Origin: Bryopsis sp. KO-2023
Lineage: Eukaryota; Chlorophyta; Ulvophyceae; Bryopsidales; Bryopsidaceae
Length of the DNA: 64,000 bases
Reading direction: 5' to 3'
NCBI GenBank assembly: GCA_030272585.1
Contig: BSYQ01000007.1
Span: forward strand, 3,042,001-3,106,000
Below the pieces are notes generated by a model. That model had not been told where the DNA came from and searched no databases. It worked only from the letters and a program-made list of their open reading frames with translations. This document shows, piece by piece, positions 22,801-31,702 of the stretch (the stretch's first letter is position 1; every line of letters begins with the position of its first letter). A program made the translations under genes and the position numbers.

Positions 22801-23384
22801 CCATCTGCCATAACCAAAGTCCGTTGTTCGGGGAAAACCTTTACACCCACTTTCTCCACTACTTCCTTCGAAAGGTAATTTTCCCAACTGCCCGAATCGA
22901 CATAAGCCACTACTGGCACGTCATTAATAAAAACCCTTATTTCAAACCCCGTAAAACGACTATTCTTGCCGGCCCCGCCGGTCTTAGCTAAAAAAGAAAA
23001 ATTGTCGGCCGTCGCAGAACCGGTCCGACTAAGTGCCTGCCCTAGCACTTCCCCATCCACCTCGGTAGCTCCTTGACCTTTCCCTGGTTCAAGTGATGCA
23101 TCACGCTCCGAGTGGTCCGATGGCCCCACGGGCTGTTCTTGCCCTTGACCGTCGGTGGCTCCTCTCAAGGGTCCCGTCCCTGGTGACCCGGTCCGCACAT
23201 CTGCTGTATCTTGGGGACTGTCTTGCGGACTGGAGCTGTGTTTCGGTTCTTCCGGCTGGTCTTTCCAGCGTACTCTTTTTTCCCTTTGCCCTTGATCTCC
23301 CGGATCGCTGGCCTCATCACCACCCGTTTCCTGGTCCAAGGCTGGTGGTCCTGCGCCTCGGACCTTCAATTTACTGATCTCTTA
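19831..23384 (-). CDS. pol: Gypsy pol: protease, reverse transcriptase, RNase H, integrase
   Basis: The frame opens just inside the end of gag, in the -1 frame relative to gag, with no ATG near its start. Expression by frameshifting is therefore likely. Domains in order: aspartic protease (VAYVDSGSW), reverse transcriptase ([23 protein letters not shown]), RNase H ([23 protein letters not shown]), integrase with HHCC ([22 protein letters not shown]), and the catalytic Asp-Asp-Glu core ([37 protein letters not shown]). It ends in the GPF/Y-type tail RRFIGPFKV. All catalytic residues are present. The open frame currently runs about 70 bp into the hAT-like insertion before a stop at 19758, detaching the chromodomain. 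Confidence 0.95.
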
Positions 23385-25546
23385 GCGTCGGACAGTTTCG
23401 GACAATATCGCACTCCATGGTTGCCTCCACAGAGATAACACGACATTTGTCCCCTGCCGCCGCCTCCTGGATTCCCTCTTCCGCCTTGTCGGCCTCCAGT
23501 GCCACGGCCTCTGCCTCGGCCTCCGCCTCCTCGGCCACGGCCACGGCCACGGCCTCGGTCTCCAATGGCTCCAAGTCGGTCCTCACGCGGTCCATCGCCA
23601 ATGCTGTTGACTCGGCTTCGTCGGTTCCATCTTGGTCTGCCTCCTTGGCCCCTGGCACCGGAATGTGGATGTAGGGTCCGGACACCGTCGAGTCGTTCAG
23701 CCATTTCAATCGCTTCCTGCACATCCCCTCGCACGAATCCAGCGATAGTGGTGCGAAGAGGGTCTCGTAACCCAGCGACGAACGTCGAAAACATCTCCGC
23801 CTCCGTCATGTCCGGGATGCGAAAACAAATGTGCTGGAACCGGCGCACGTAGTCACGCACGGTCCCTCCCTGCTTGAGGCCACGTAGCTCGGTCCGGGCC
23901 CGTTCCGTCGAAGTCGTAGGCTCAAATTGGCGTCGTGCCTCCGTTGCCCACTCTTGCCAATCAGCGAAGGGTTGGCGTCTCCCCTCAGCCATGCGAAGCT
24001 CCTGCAAGTTCATCCAACGCGAGGCCGCTCCTCCAACGTGGGCCGACAGCACTCGGATCCACTGGACCTCAGGGACATCTTGGGCCCGCAACCACCTGCC
24101 CATTTGCATAACCCACTCGGTGACGGACACATCGTGGTCACCTGTGTAGGGTTTAGGCATCTGCAACTTCAAGTGGCGCAGAGGGTTGCGTCCATCCGGT
24201 GGGTTTGGTGCGCCTGGTCCTGGTGGTCCTCCCGGACCTCCTGGTCCGCCTGGTCCACCTGGTCCTGGTCCACCTGGTCCACCCGGTCCTCCTGGCCCTC
24301 CTGGTCCTCCTGGTCCATTGGGTCCTCCTGGCCCTCCTGGTCGCCTCGATCCGTCTGGTCCATCATCATCGTCATCGCCTCCACCGCCTCCACCGCCGCC
24401 TGCTGGGTGCGTTCCTTGTCGCCGGTTCATCTGTCCAGTTGGGTCTTGTTGGCCCACTGATGCGTATGATCCCATCCCAGCGAATGGGTCCGATCCGGAG
24501 TTGAACCCTCCCCGACCACTCGTCTGCTGCATGGCTCCTGGTGGCACTTGTGCTGCGGGCCATGGTCTGCCTTGGTCGGTAGTTTGGTCTCGAATAACGG
24601 GACCTGGTCTGCGGTTCAACCTGGGTCCTGGGTCGGCGGTTCCTCTGGGAGGTAGGAGCACAGGTAAAGGTGCGGCGTTGACGTCCATAGGTGATACCAG
24701 CGGTGCTGGAGATTGCCCTGACGAAGTGGCTACTGTTGGTGGCACGGCCGGTACACCGGTCAGCCCTGTCGTGACCACGGGTACCAAAGGTGGAGCCGTT
24801 GGTGCCTGGACCGTCTGCGTTCCAACGTACACGGGAACGTGTTGCGGTCCGGTGGGCACCTGCTTGGACCATAACTTGACGAGCTCTTCCACGTTGGGTT
24901 TGGCTTCTGTCTCGCGCCAAAGTCTGTCCTTGTCCTTCTCCAACTCCTTGGTAACCACGTCGAGTGTAGCTACTGCGACCTTGTTGTCGTTGAGCTGATG
25001 TGTGAGATACTCGGTCCTGGCCCCAAGGTTCTTGACATCGTCTTCTGCCTTGGCGGCCAAACGGTCCTGGCTCAGTTGGAGACGGCGCTCCAGCTCCGCG
25101 GTGAGCTGTCCATACTCTTGGCGTTGTGCCTCCAATCTCTCGGCGAGACCCGCGACCTGTTGATCTACGAGGGCCGCCTGCCGTTCTTCGGCTTCTCTCC
25201 TCTGGGCCTCGAGACGGTAGTCGAGATCTTCGGCTTGCTGGTCCAGCAAAGCGGCTGCGTGCTCCTGTTGCTGTTGCAGCTGGCCCCGGACCTCTTCGAG
25301 GGCCGCCTGTAGGTTGGCCACGGTCCGGTCCGCCCATTGACCCGCGTCCACCTCCAGCTGGTTCATGCGTACGTCGGCTTGGTTGTTCTCGACGTGAACC
25401 TGCTGTACGTGCTGGTAGTTCTGCTGCACGAACATTGGTCCTTGGGCCGGTGGTGGAGGGTCGTCTTCGGTCCCCAAACTCATCTCGTCTCCCTCGTCCA
25501 CATGGTCGGGATAGGCTGGGGCTTCCTCGTACGGGATAAGGTCCAT
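23366..25546 (-). CDS. gag: Gypsy gag with collagen-like linker, RGG tract and zinc knuckle
   Basis: The product is 726 residues. The N-terminal third is Gln/Glu-rich coiled coil (for example [22 protein letters not shown]). A Pro/Thr-rich linker, a run of Gly and Asp, and roughly 14 GGP/GPG triplets follow. The retrotransposon gag core comes next ([41 protein letters not shown]), then an [11 protein letters not shown]-binding tract and a zinc knuckle [13 protein letters not shown]. The knuckle is CX2CX3HX4C, one residue short of the usual CX2CX4HX4C. Gag forms the particle and binds genomic RNA. The ATG at 25546 is a true start, but a second ORF overlaps upstream. Confidence 0.92.
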   Translation of the reverse strand: MDLIPYEEAPAYPDHVDEGDEMSLGTEDDPPPPAQGPMFVQQNYQHVQQVHVENNQADVRMNQLEVDAGQWADRTVANLQAALEEVRGQLQQQQEHAAALLDQQAEDLDYRLEAQRREAEERQAALVDQQVAGLAERLEAQRQEYGQLTAELERRLQLSQDRLAAKAEDDVKNLGARTEYLTHQLNDNKVAVATLDVVTKELEKDKDRLWRETEAKPNVEELVKLWSKQVPTGPQHVPVYVGTQTVQAPTAPPLVPVVTTGLTGVPAVPPTVATSSGQSPAPLVSPMDVNAAPLPVLLPPRGTADPGPRLNRRPGPVIRDQTTDQGRPWPAAQVPPGAMQQTSGRGGFNSGSDPFAGMGSYASVGQQDPTGQMNRRQGTHPAGGGGGGGGDDDDDGPDGSRRPGGPGGPNGPGGPGGPGGPGGPGGPGPGGPGGPGGPGGPPGPGAPNPPDGRNPLRHLKLQMPKPYTGDHDVSVTEWVMQMGRWLRAQDVPEVQWIRVLSAHVGGAASRWMNLQELRMAEGRRQPFADWQEWATEARRQFEPTTSTERARTELRGLKQGGTVRDYVRRFQHICFRIPDMTEAEMFSTFVAGLRDPLRTTIAGFVRGDVQEAIEMAERLDGVRTLHPHSGARGQGGRPRWNRRSRVNSIGDGPREDRLGAIGDRGRGRGRGRGGGGRGRGRGTGGRQGGRGNPGGGGRGQMSCYLCGGNHGVRYCPKLSDAKRSVN

Positions 25547-25905
25547 GCCTGGCGCCTAGCGGTCTCTCTGGCTGCGGCTCTGGCTCGTTGACCCTCGAGT
25601 ACCTCCAGATACAAGGCCTGGAAATCGGGGTCGTTCCTCTGTTCCTCCGTGAACACGGAGTCACAGGATCCCACGCTCTCCAAATCTTCGTCTCGCGGTC
25701 CACGCGGTACAGGTATGTCGGCCAAGCTGGGTCCGGAAACAAAAGTCAGAGGTGTGCCACGATAACTTGTTGGGTAGTCCACCTGAAACGCGTTCCAATG
25801 CGCGACGGTAGCTGGAGCGGGAACGGTAGGTGCTGCGGACACTGGCACTTGGAACTCCGAGCCAGTGGATGCGTCGGTCAGGTTCGAAGGTGTCGAAGGG
25901 TACAT
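25480..25905 (-). CDS. Small ORF between primer-binding site and gag, overlapping gag
   Basis: This 141-codon ORF starts at an ATG about 55 nt downstream of the 5' LTR and runs 67 nt into gag. The gag frame is -1 relative to it. It is Pro/Ser/Thr-rich at first (MYPSTPSNLTDASTGSEFQV), then acidic, then ends in a helical Arg-rich tail (LEVLEGQRARAAARETARRQ). It may be the true N terminus of gag reached through a frameshift or a splice, or a separate leader peptide. No domain is recognised. Confidence 0.5.
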   Translation of the reverse strand: MYPSTPSNLTDASTGSEFQVPVSAAPTVPAPATVAHWNAFQVDYPTSYRGTPLTFVSGPSLADIPVPRGPRDEDLESVGSCDSVFTEEQRNDPDFQALYLEVLEGQRARAAARETARRQAWTLSRTRKPQPIPTMWTRETR

Positions 25906-25940
25906 ATAGATCTCCTTGGTGATGCGGTTCGCGAGTCCGG

Positions 25941-25958
25941 GAACTCGCTCCGAAACCA
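25941..25958 (-). other. Primer-binding site of the gypsy element
   Basis: The plus strand reads GAACTCGCTCCGAAACCA, i.e. the last 18 nt of a tRNA including CCA. It lies two nucleotides from the 5' LTR. The minus-strand RNA would therefore pair with a tRNA 3' end. A matching 12-nt core (TGGTTTCGGAGC) is used by the second retroelement at 35,218. The tRNA identity is not assigned. Confidence 0.75.
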
Positions 25959-25960
25959 GT

Positions 25961-26370
25961 TGATAAAAACACGGGAAAGTATCGAGTAGTGGTAGACGTT
26001 ACGTCTAGAACCACGGAAACACGGATAAGAGTCTTTGCTTACAAGCTTACTCTAGAACATTGTTACCTCGGTCCGGATCCAATAAATATGGGGCCGGACC
26101 GACAACCTGGCAAAAGGAACGGTTGAGAGCTGTCGGACCCAGCGTCCACTGGACCGACAGATCCAGACCAAATCCTTCTCAGGACCGTTGGTTGGATTGT
26201 GTGGACACGGTAACTGCCACCGTGTCCACCTCTCACTTGGGTCAGTCGGACTGTACCGCTGGACCGGCTCTGGTACCGAACCAGGCACTGATTACCGGAC
26301 CAGGCTGATCCAGTCCGACTGGATCGACTTAGGTGAATGTGTACTCGTTCCAGAGTCCACATTCGTATCA
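25961..26370 (-). repeat. 5' LTR of the gypsy element
   Basis: This is the second copy of the 410-bp LTR; it is followed by the GCTTG target duplication and then by resumed transposase coding sequence. Confidence 0.95.
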
Positions 26371-26956
26371 GCTTGCTTTGTATCCCCTATCTCCAACCCC
26401 ACTAGTGCTAAAGAAAAGCACTTCACAACCGTTCAAGAATCTATTAGAAAAGATATCGAGCGATGTTTCGGGGTCTTGAAAAAAAAGTTTAGCATGTTGA
26501 GGGAATCATGCCGGTTGACAAGCCTTGAGGACATAAAGAAAATGGTCACCACATGTGTTTTACTACACAATATGGCAATTGTCCATGATTCTTCCGATAG
26601 AGACATTGATGATGATTTCGATGTGTCTTTTGCTGTTGACGGAACGGGGGATGCTTTTACATATTTCTGTAATCTCGTGGAAAGGGTTGAAAACAAAGAA
26701 GAGAGTGTCCGAATAAAAAGGAACTTGATGGAATGTTTGTGGGAAAGGAAGGGAAATACTGGGTAGTATTCAGACATAGGGGACGATGATTGAGGCGGGA
26801 CTTTTTTTGTGTTCTTTCGTTTCTGTAATTTTTTTTTGGAACGTTGTATTGTGTGTGCGCATGTTTTGTGTTTGAACATCCAAATTACTAGCACTAGCTC
26901 CAAACGAAGGAGTGTGCTATGAGATCTCACGAAACATTGTGAAACAAAACCCGGTA

Positions 26957-27927
26957 CAGTAGACGCCGCTTTATTAACCCCATTCGGGCCACGCCTTTTC
27001 GGGCTAATAAAGCGATTGGTTAACAATCCGATGTCCGACATTTCCCCTCTCCTAGACGCGCACGCATTCGAATCAAACTCTAACAACCCGTTAATAGTGG
27101 CCTGACGGTTGAAACGCTGTCGAAGAAACTCCATGATCCCATCTTGGGTCGTTCTCGGTGACAGAAAGGTCTTGTCGAGCACAAGTCGTAGGTTAAAAAA
27201 AACAGATACAGAAGTTCGACAGTTACATATTCTGTTGTGAAAAGGGTGAATGAACTGAGGTGGTTTGGGAAATGAACATTATTAAGGGACAGTGGGGGAA
27301 TAGTACAAACAAATTGGGACATGGGATAAATCACATGACAGTAAGCGCGAAGCGGCACGGCGGTTATGACTGTAAGCCGTGCCGTTTCAGCTGTAGTTTT
27401 AGTTGGCGTTTTTGGCGGGGACGACGAAAGGTCGCGCGCCAGAAACTTCTGGTGTTTAAAAAGGCAGAACACAACCCATGTAAACGCACACATTTACAGC
27501 GAGTCGTTAGTGAACAGAGCTTGTACTCGAGAGGTGTTCCAACCGTTAAAAGTGAAACGGCGTCGAGTGGACGTCCGTAACGGAAAACAATCACAAAGGG
27601 TGTCGACTGACGAGAGACGTCAGTGAAAGATGAGCAGAGTTATGAGAGCAACACAACAATATTCATATTACAGTGCGTTCATTTTTTCAGCCGTTTCATA
27701 TTCTCTATGCATGCAATTCATCTTGTTCGACTATTTCGAATTTTCTTTGCACAGCGCATTCTTCGTTCGACCATTCGCGTATGAAATTCGCGAGTGGCGT
27801 GGTTAATTAGCCGACGGCCGGGCTAATTAAACGATAGTTCCACCCCCTGAAAATTCCGTTCCTGGCGATTCGGGCTAAGAAAGTGACGGATTTAATTATC
27901 CGACGGTTAATAAAGCGGCGTCTACTG
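26957..27927. mobile_element. 971-bp pogo/Tc1-mariner-like element
   Basis: The ends are inverted repeats starting CAGTAGACGCCGCTTTATTA, flanked by TA on both sides (26955-26956 and 27928-27929). CAGTAGAC ends with a TA duplication are typical of the pogo branch. Subterminal GGGCTAATAAAGCG-type words recur on both sides. No DDE transposase motifs are seen in its short open frames, so it appears non-autonomous. Confidence 0.85.
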
Positions 27928-28083
27928 TATTACAACAAGAATCATACTCCAAGATCTGCACAACTAGATTATCTTTTCCTTTTTGTTCCCATTATTATTT
28001 TCCTCATTAAACAACCTTGTGGTATGAAATGTAATCATAATATTTTCTAATCATTGGGTTCCAAGTCACTCAACCCTCCTTCC

Positions 28084-28800
28084 CCCACCAAACTCTGTTC
28101 ATGGGAATCTTGCGCACGAAAACCTCCCACCCCCCCGAATCCCGTCCCAAGAGAATCCTGCGTACCAACACCTCCCACCCCCCCGAATCTCGTCCCAAGA
28201 GAATCCTGCGTACCAACATGTAGTGAATCGCCTGATTCAGAGCCTGCTGGGCCCTGAATCAGGAGATCTGACTGTAGGTTGGCGAGCTGGCAGCTCAGCA
28301 GGTGTCCCTGCTGAGCTGGCAGCTCAGAACATTCTGTGATCTGACCTGATACAGTGATGGGTTCACTGTGTCAGCTCAGTAGTTGTCTGATCAGGGGATC
28401 AGGTCTTGTCAGAGGTGCTGCAGCAGGGTATTTGGGCAGCGCCTCTAGGGTATTGATACACTTGGTTTTAACCTAGCTTTTAACCTTGTTTGGAGTGCTT
28501 TGCACCTTGGTCTCCCTTTGTTTCACCTTCAGCTTGGCTGGCAGACTTGCAGAGTCGCAGCCGTTGCACAACACCTCCCACCCCCCCGAATCTCGTCCCA
28601 AGAGAATCCTGCGTACCAACACCTCCTACCCCCCTGAATCCTGTCCCAAGAGAATCTTGCGTACCAAAACCTCCCACCCCCCTGAAACCTGTCCCAAGAG
28701 AATCCTCCACACCAAACCTTGCTGTCCCGAAGGAATCTTGTGCATGAAATTCTTCCAGCTCCCTGAATCTCAACCCAAGGGAATCATGCGTACCGAACCC
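28084..28800. repeat. 48-bp minisatellite coding for the protein's C-terminal repeats
   Basis: Imperfect 45-48-bp units (core CACCCCCCCGAATCTCGTCC...AGAATCCTGCGTACCAA) occur on both sides of the solo LTR, at about 28084-28213 and 28574-28800. Confidence 0.8.
28219..28568. mobile_element. 350-bp solo LTR
   Basis: The sequence starts TGTAGTGAATCGCC and ends CCGTTGCA. It is flanked by the 5-bp duplication CAACA (28214-28218 and 28569-28573). It has TG...CA ends, no internal domain and no coding. Removing it restores the minisatellite and the frame of the Myb-like protein. It is unrelated to the two other LTRs in the window. Confidence 0.85.
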
Positions 28801-29691
28801 TTGTTCCCTCCCAACCCTTAAGTCAACAGCCTCGTGCGTAACCAGCCCCCCCCCACTTTGGCCCCCACCTTCTGCACTTTCAAATCCCATATCAGGTGCA
28901 CCCAATCCCTCTTCGGTCTCTGCCTCTGCGGTCTCTTCCTCTGCGGAGGCTTCCTTCTCTAATCTATCCATCACCTTTTTTCTCTTCAACAATAAAAATC
29001 TTTTTCGCATCGGATCTTTTATTTCATCGATGTCTACCGAGAACAAATCGAGCTCGTATTGCTCGCGCTCTAAGTGTTCCGAATCCTTTCGTGTGTCTTT
29101 TATTGTCTTTATCAAATTTGAAAAGTTTTCTTCTATACCCTTCTGTTTTTTGTTTGTTTTTGTGTCGGTTGGCCTCTGAGGAAAATCTTCCACAGGCACT
29201 CTCCCCCCACCATTCTCTGCATCATCACTTCCTCCCTCTCCGACCACTTTTCGTTTCCTCACTTGATCATCTTTTCCTCGAATAGAAGCCATCCATTTAG
29301 GAGATGCACGCAAAATCTCGTAAGCATGATAAAATGCAAAACCACTGTTCTTCGGATGTCTCCTTTTATACAACTCCAATGCTTTTGCTCTGGAGTCCTG
29401 CTCTGATGTTCCCGACTTGTTCAAGCTGTCAACAATAGCCGTCGATCCTACGAATTTTTGGACGTCATGGGATAAAGAAGTCCATTTGGATTGGATGGAA
29501 CGGATAGTACGGGGGCTCTGTTCCCGATCATACAACTCTTTAATTTTACTCCAGAAATTTTCTGATTTCTGGGAGGTACCAATATCTGCCTCCGAAATAT
29601 TCAGCCAAGCTCTGCAAAGAGTGCATTCTTCGCTACTACTCCATGCTTTTCTTTTGTTTTCATCCATTTTGCCTAAAAATTTGGATCTCAA

Positions 29692-30104
29692 AGACCCCCT
29701 TCTTCACTATTCAAACAAACAGTGTACTTTTTTGCTCTCTTTTGGCTATCCAACACCCAAGGACCCAACTTATCTTTTCCTTCTAAAGGTGGATCACGGT
29801 GGTTCGTCTCGGGAAGCCGAAACTTTCGTTTTCTTTCCAGCGTGCCGTCGTTTCGATGTGCGCGTTGGCCACAGCGCTTCCAGCGAACGATGTTACAGGA
29901 GATTCGGCTCAGAACGGTTCGGATTGGGACTGTTGGTGTGACTTGAGAGTCGTGTCACTCCCATTAGTCAAGGAATTCTCGGACGCGTAGGCTGAAGCGT
30001 ACCACTGGTGGGTGAGACGACTGAAGCACAGTGACAAGTTACGCTTCAGGGTACGCGTCAGCATCGGGAAGCGGAAGCGGAGGCGTACACGGGTGGATGT
30101 GCCC
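29692..30104. other. Right subterminal part of the Harbinger element
   Basis: This stretch runs from the start of the Myb-like gene to the right terminal inverted repeat. It holds the likely promoter of that gene and GACGCGTA/GAAGCGTA words like those near the left end. Confidence 0.6.
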
Positions 30105-30107
30105 TAA

Positions 30108-30538
30108 GTCCGAACGCCGTCAGTCCGTGTCCCAGGTGACTCAGCCAACATGCTAGTTGCAGAGGTTAGGATATTGGATTGACTGGAGGACTTACAGTTT
30201 GTTGTGAGTTGCTGGCTAACTGAATGTGGACCTATATATTGGGTCGTCATGAAAGAACGCTTGTAATATTTTGGGAGCCATTCATATTCAGTTGGTGGCC
30301 AAGAAGGGGAAGCTGGTTATTTTGCCGGCTATTATTCCTTCATTCCTATTTTCCTTCCTGCTGCTCCAAGCTGCGGCCACGCTCATTTCGACGACTGGGT
30401 CATCGAGCCTAACCGTCACCAAACGCGTGTGTGGGTCGTTCCATCGTGGACGCATTGTGCAGCCCTCGCCAAACGCTACGGCTTGAGTATTCCCTTTCAT
30501 TCCCTGGTCTTTTTCATTTGACCAGTGCTCCTGTTCAC
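30108..30538. other. Sequence between Harbinger and the next hAT-like element
   Basis: This region opens with the AGTCCGAACGCCGTCAGTCCG repeat that matches the left flank. The rest contains a 71-codon plus-strand frame with a hydrophobic stretch (about 30271-30486) that I cannot assign. It may belong to the degraded retroelement whose gag pieces lie downstream. Confidence 0.4.
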
Positions 30539-31702
30539 CAGTCATGGGCTGCACAGGACAGGATTCTGTGCAGGTTCTGTGCACCCTGTGCTGTCCTGTC
30601 CTGTTTTTCGAAAATCCACAGGACAGACCCACGTCTGTCCTGTACTGTACAATCCCTGTGTGAAACAGAAGTTCGACCCCCTGTACAACCTGTGCGCCCA
30701 CGTGCGACTGTGCGCAGTCTGTGCAGCACTGTGCGCAGTCTGTGCAGCACTGTGCGCCGTCTGTGCTGCACAGACGACGAACTGACACCTAGTACGCCTG
30801 TTTTAGACGGCGCCAGGTCGGTCTCGACAGGTGGGGGGCCTGTCCAGACCGACCTGGCGCCTGTCTAAAACAGGCGCCTTAATTAAGCACATATATATAT
30901 TGTTATATATATTATTATATACATTTTTAATGCATGAATGACGTGAGCCAAGCTCACCAGCCACCGACTGTAGGAGGATTCGAACCCAAGTTGGCTAAGT
31001 CTGAGTCGAGAGCACTACGAGGTAACGGACCCCACCATAGGGACGCTCATGTGGGGGCCGTTACCTTTGAGTACCTATTTTTATCAATAATATTAAACGG
31101 GTACTTAAGGGTAACGGGCTCTACTTGAACGTCCCTATGGTGGGGTCCGCTACCTCGTAGTGCCTTCGACTCAGACTTAGCCAACCTGGGTTCGAATCCT
31201 CCCAAAGTCGACCGACTCCCCACAGTCGGTGGCTGGTGAGCTTGGCTCACGTCATTCATGCATTAAAAATGTATATAATAATATCACTTAGTTATTTAAT
31301 TAATTAAGTATCTTCCCAACTGGATACTCGATTTGTGCGCTTAATTAAGTCACCTGTTTTAGACAGGCGCCAAGTCGGTCTGGACAGGCGACCCACCTGT
31401 CCAGACCGACCTGGCGCCTGCCTAAAACAGGCGTACTAGGTGTCAGTTCGTAGTCTGTGCAGCACAGACTGCGCACTGTGCAGTACAGATCAAGTACTGC
31501 ACAGTCCAGACAGACTTTGCACAGGCGTATGGTCCCAAGCGCCTGTGCGCACCTGTGCTGCGCACAGGACAGGATGGCCCTGTGCTGCACAGATGTCGCA
31601 CAGACCATGACTGTGCTGTGCTGTGCAGGTCTGTGCGCCTGTGCTGTGCAAAAAACAGACAGGCTGTCCTGTCCTGTGCACAGGGGTCTCGGCCCATGTC
31701 TG
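30539..31702. mobile_element. 1,164-bp hAT-like foldback with an inverted pair of tRNA-like modules
   Basis: The ends are CAGTCATGGGCTGCACAGGA and, inverted, CAGACATGGGCCGAGACC. An exact 8-bp duplication CTGTTCAC lies at 30531-30538 and 31703-31710. Layers from outside in are palindromic: CTGTGCAGCACTG-type reiterations, a GACAGGCGCCAGGTCGGTCT block, AT-rich TTAATTAAG, then two tRNA-like modules in opposite orientation around a spacer near 31,080. No protein is encoded. Confidence 0.88.
30971..31205. other. Inverted pair of tRNA-like modules
   Basis: GGATTCGAACC (about 30976, B-box on the minus strand) and GGTTCGAATCC (31188-31199, B-box on the plus strand) face away from each other. Each is followed by matching GGCTAAGTCTGAGTCG and TACGAGGTAACGG blocks. 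The modules are near-identical inverted copies and do not form a complete tRNA. Confidence 0.65.

Larger units (their letters stand above)
16546..26370 (-). mobile_element. Ty3/gypsy chromovirus retrotransposon with paired 410-bp LTRs
   Basis: The element has 5'-TG...CA-3' LTRs of equal length (410 bp) that look identical. A 5-bp target duplication GCTTG lies at 16541-16545 and 26371-26375. On the minus strand the order is 5' LTR (25961-26370), primer-binding site, small ORF, gag, pol with protease-RT-RNase H-integrase, chromodomain, an extra ORF, polypurine tract and 3' LTR (16546-16955). LTR identity implies a recent insertion. Its coding frames are open except for the hAT-like insertion between integrase and chromodomain. 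Confidence 0.95.
14229..26766 (+). pseudogene. Harbinger DDE transposase, split by two insertions
   Basis: Coding sequence is present in three pieces: about 14270-14601, 16003-16545 and 26376-26766. Removing the hAT-like element (with one ACGGGAAA copy) and the gypsy element (with one GCTTG copy) restores one reading frame. The DDE_Tnp_4/plant-transposase landmarks are visible: RYRVPRVTFLRI early, first Asp in LASLDCTHLYW, second Asp in NVGSPGSLNDLNILDGS, Glu in DIERCFGVLKKKF, and C-terminal VTTCVLLHNMAI. The enzyme cuts and joins element ends in the nucleus together with the Myb-like partner. The true start is unclear because the frame runs into the tandem array. Apart from the insertions I see no stop codons, so inactivation is recent. 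Confidence 0.88.
28060..29667 (-). pseudogene. Harbinger Myb/trihelix-like DNA-binding protein, tail broken by a solo LTR
   Basis: The start is the ATG at 29667 (MDENKRKAWSSSEECTLCRA). Residues about 8-75 form a Myb/SANT-trihelix domain: WSSSEECTLCRAWLNIS, FWSKIKELY, RTIRSIQSKWTSLSHDVQKF. These are followed by FAFYHAYEILRASPKW and a basic/coiled region (RKRFLLLKRKKVMDRLE), as in the NAM-like partner protein of plant PIF/Harbinger elements. It binds the element ends and imports or recruits the transposase. The C terminus is a minisatellite-coded repeat of about 16 residues (FGTQDSLGTGFRGVGG). The solo LTR at 28219-28568 interrupts these repeats. The present frame ends at 28480 inside the LTR, while the original tail resumes at 28213-28060. 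Confidence 0.82.
12676..30104. mobile_element. PIF/Harbinger DNA transposon, 17.4 kb including nested insertions
   Basis: A perfect 38-bp terminal inverted repeat starts GGGCACATCCACCCGTGTAC at 12676 and is mirrored at the right end, 30067-30104. TAA flanks both ends (12673-12675 and 30105-30107). Inside are a DDE transposase (+) and a Myb/trihelix-like protein (-), the usual two-gene set of this superfamily. Subtracting the four first-level insertions and their target duplications leaves about 4.9 kb, a normal size for an autonomous element. The transposase is broken by two insertions and the accessory protein by one, so this copy is dead. Confidence 0.9.

Noticed and set aside
22633-22878. 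Plus-strand ORFs opposite pol and gag (several between 19.9 and 25.6 kb)
   Set aside because: All lie antisense to the well-supported gypsy reading frames.
24186-24998. Plus-strand 270-codon collagen-like ORF
   Set aside because: It is the antisense shadow of the GGP tract in gag, whose minus-strand frame has gag, RGG and zinc-knuckle domains.
30720-30780. CTGTGCAGCACTG reiterations as a CRISPR-like array
   Set aside because: No spacers, no cas genes, eukaryotic context; they are subterminal words of a hAT-like element.
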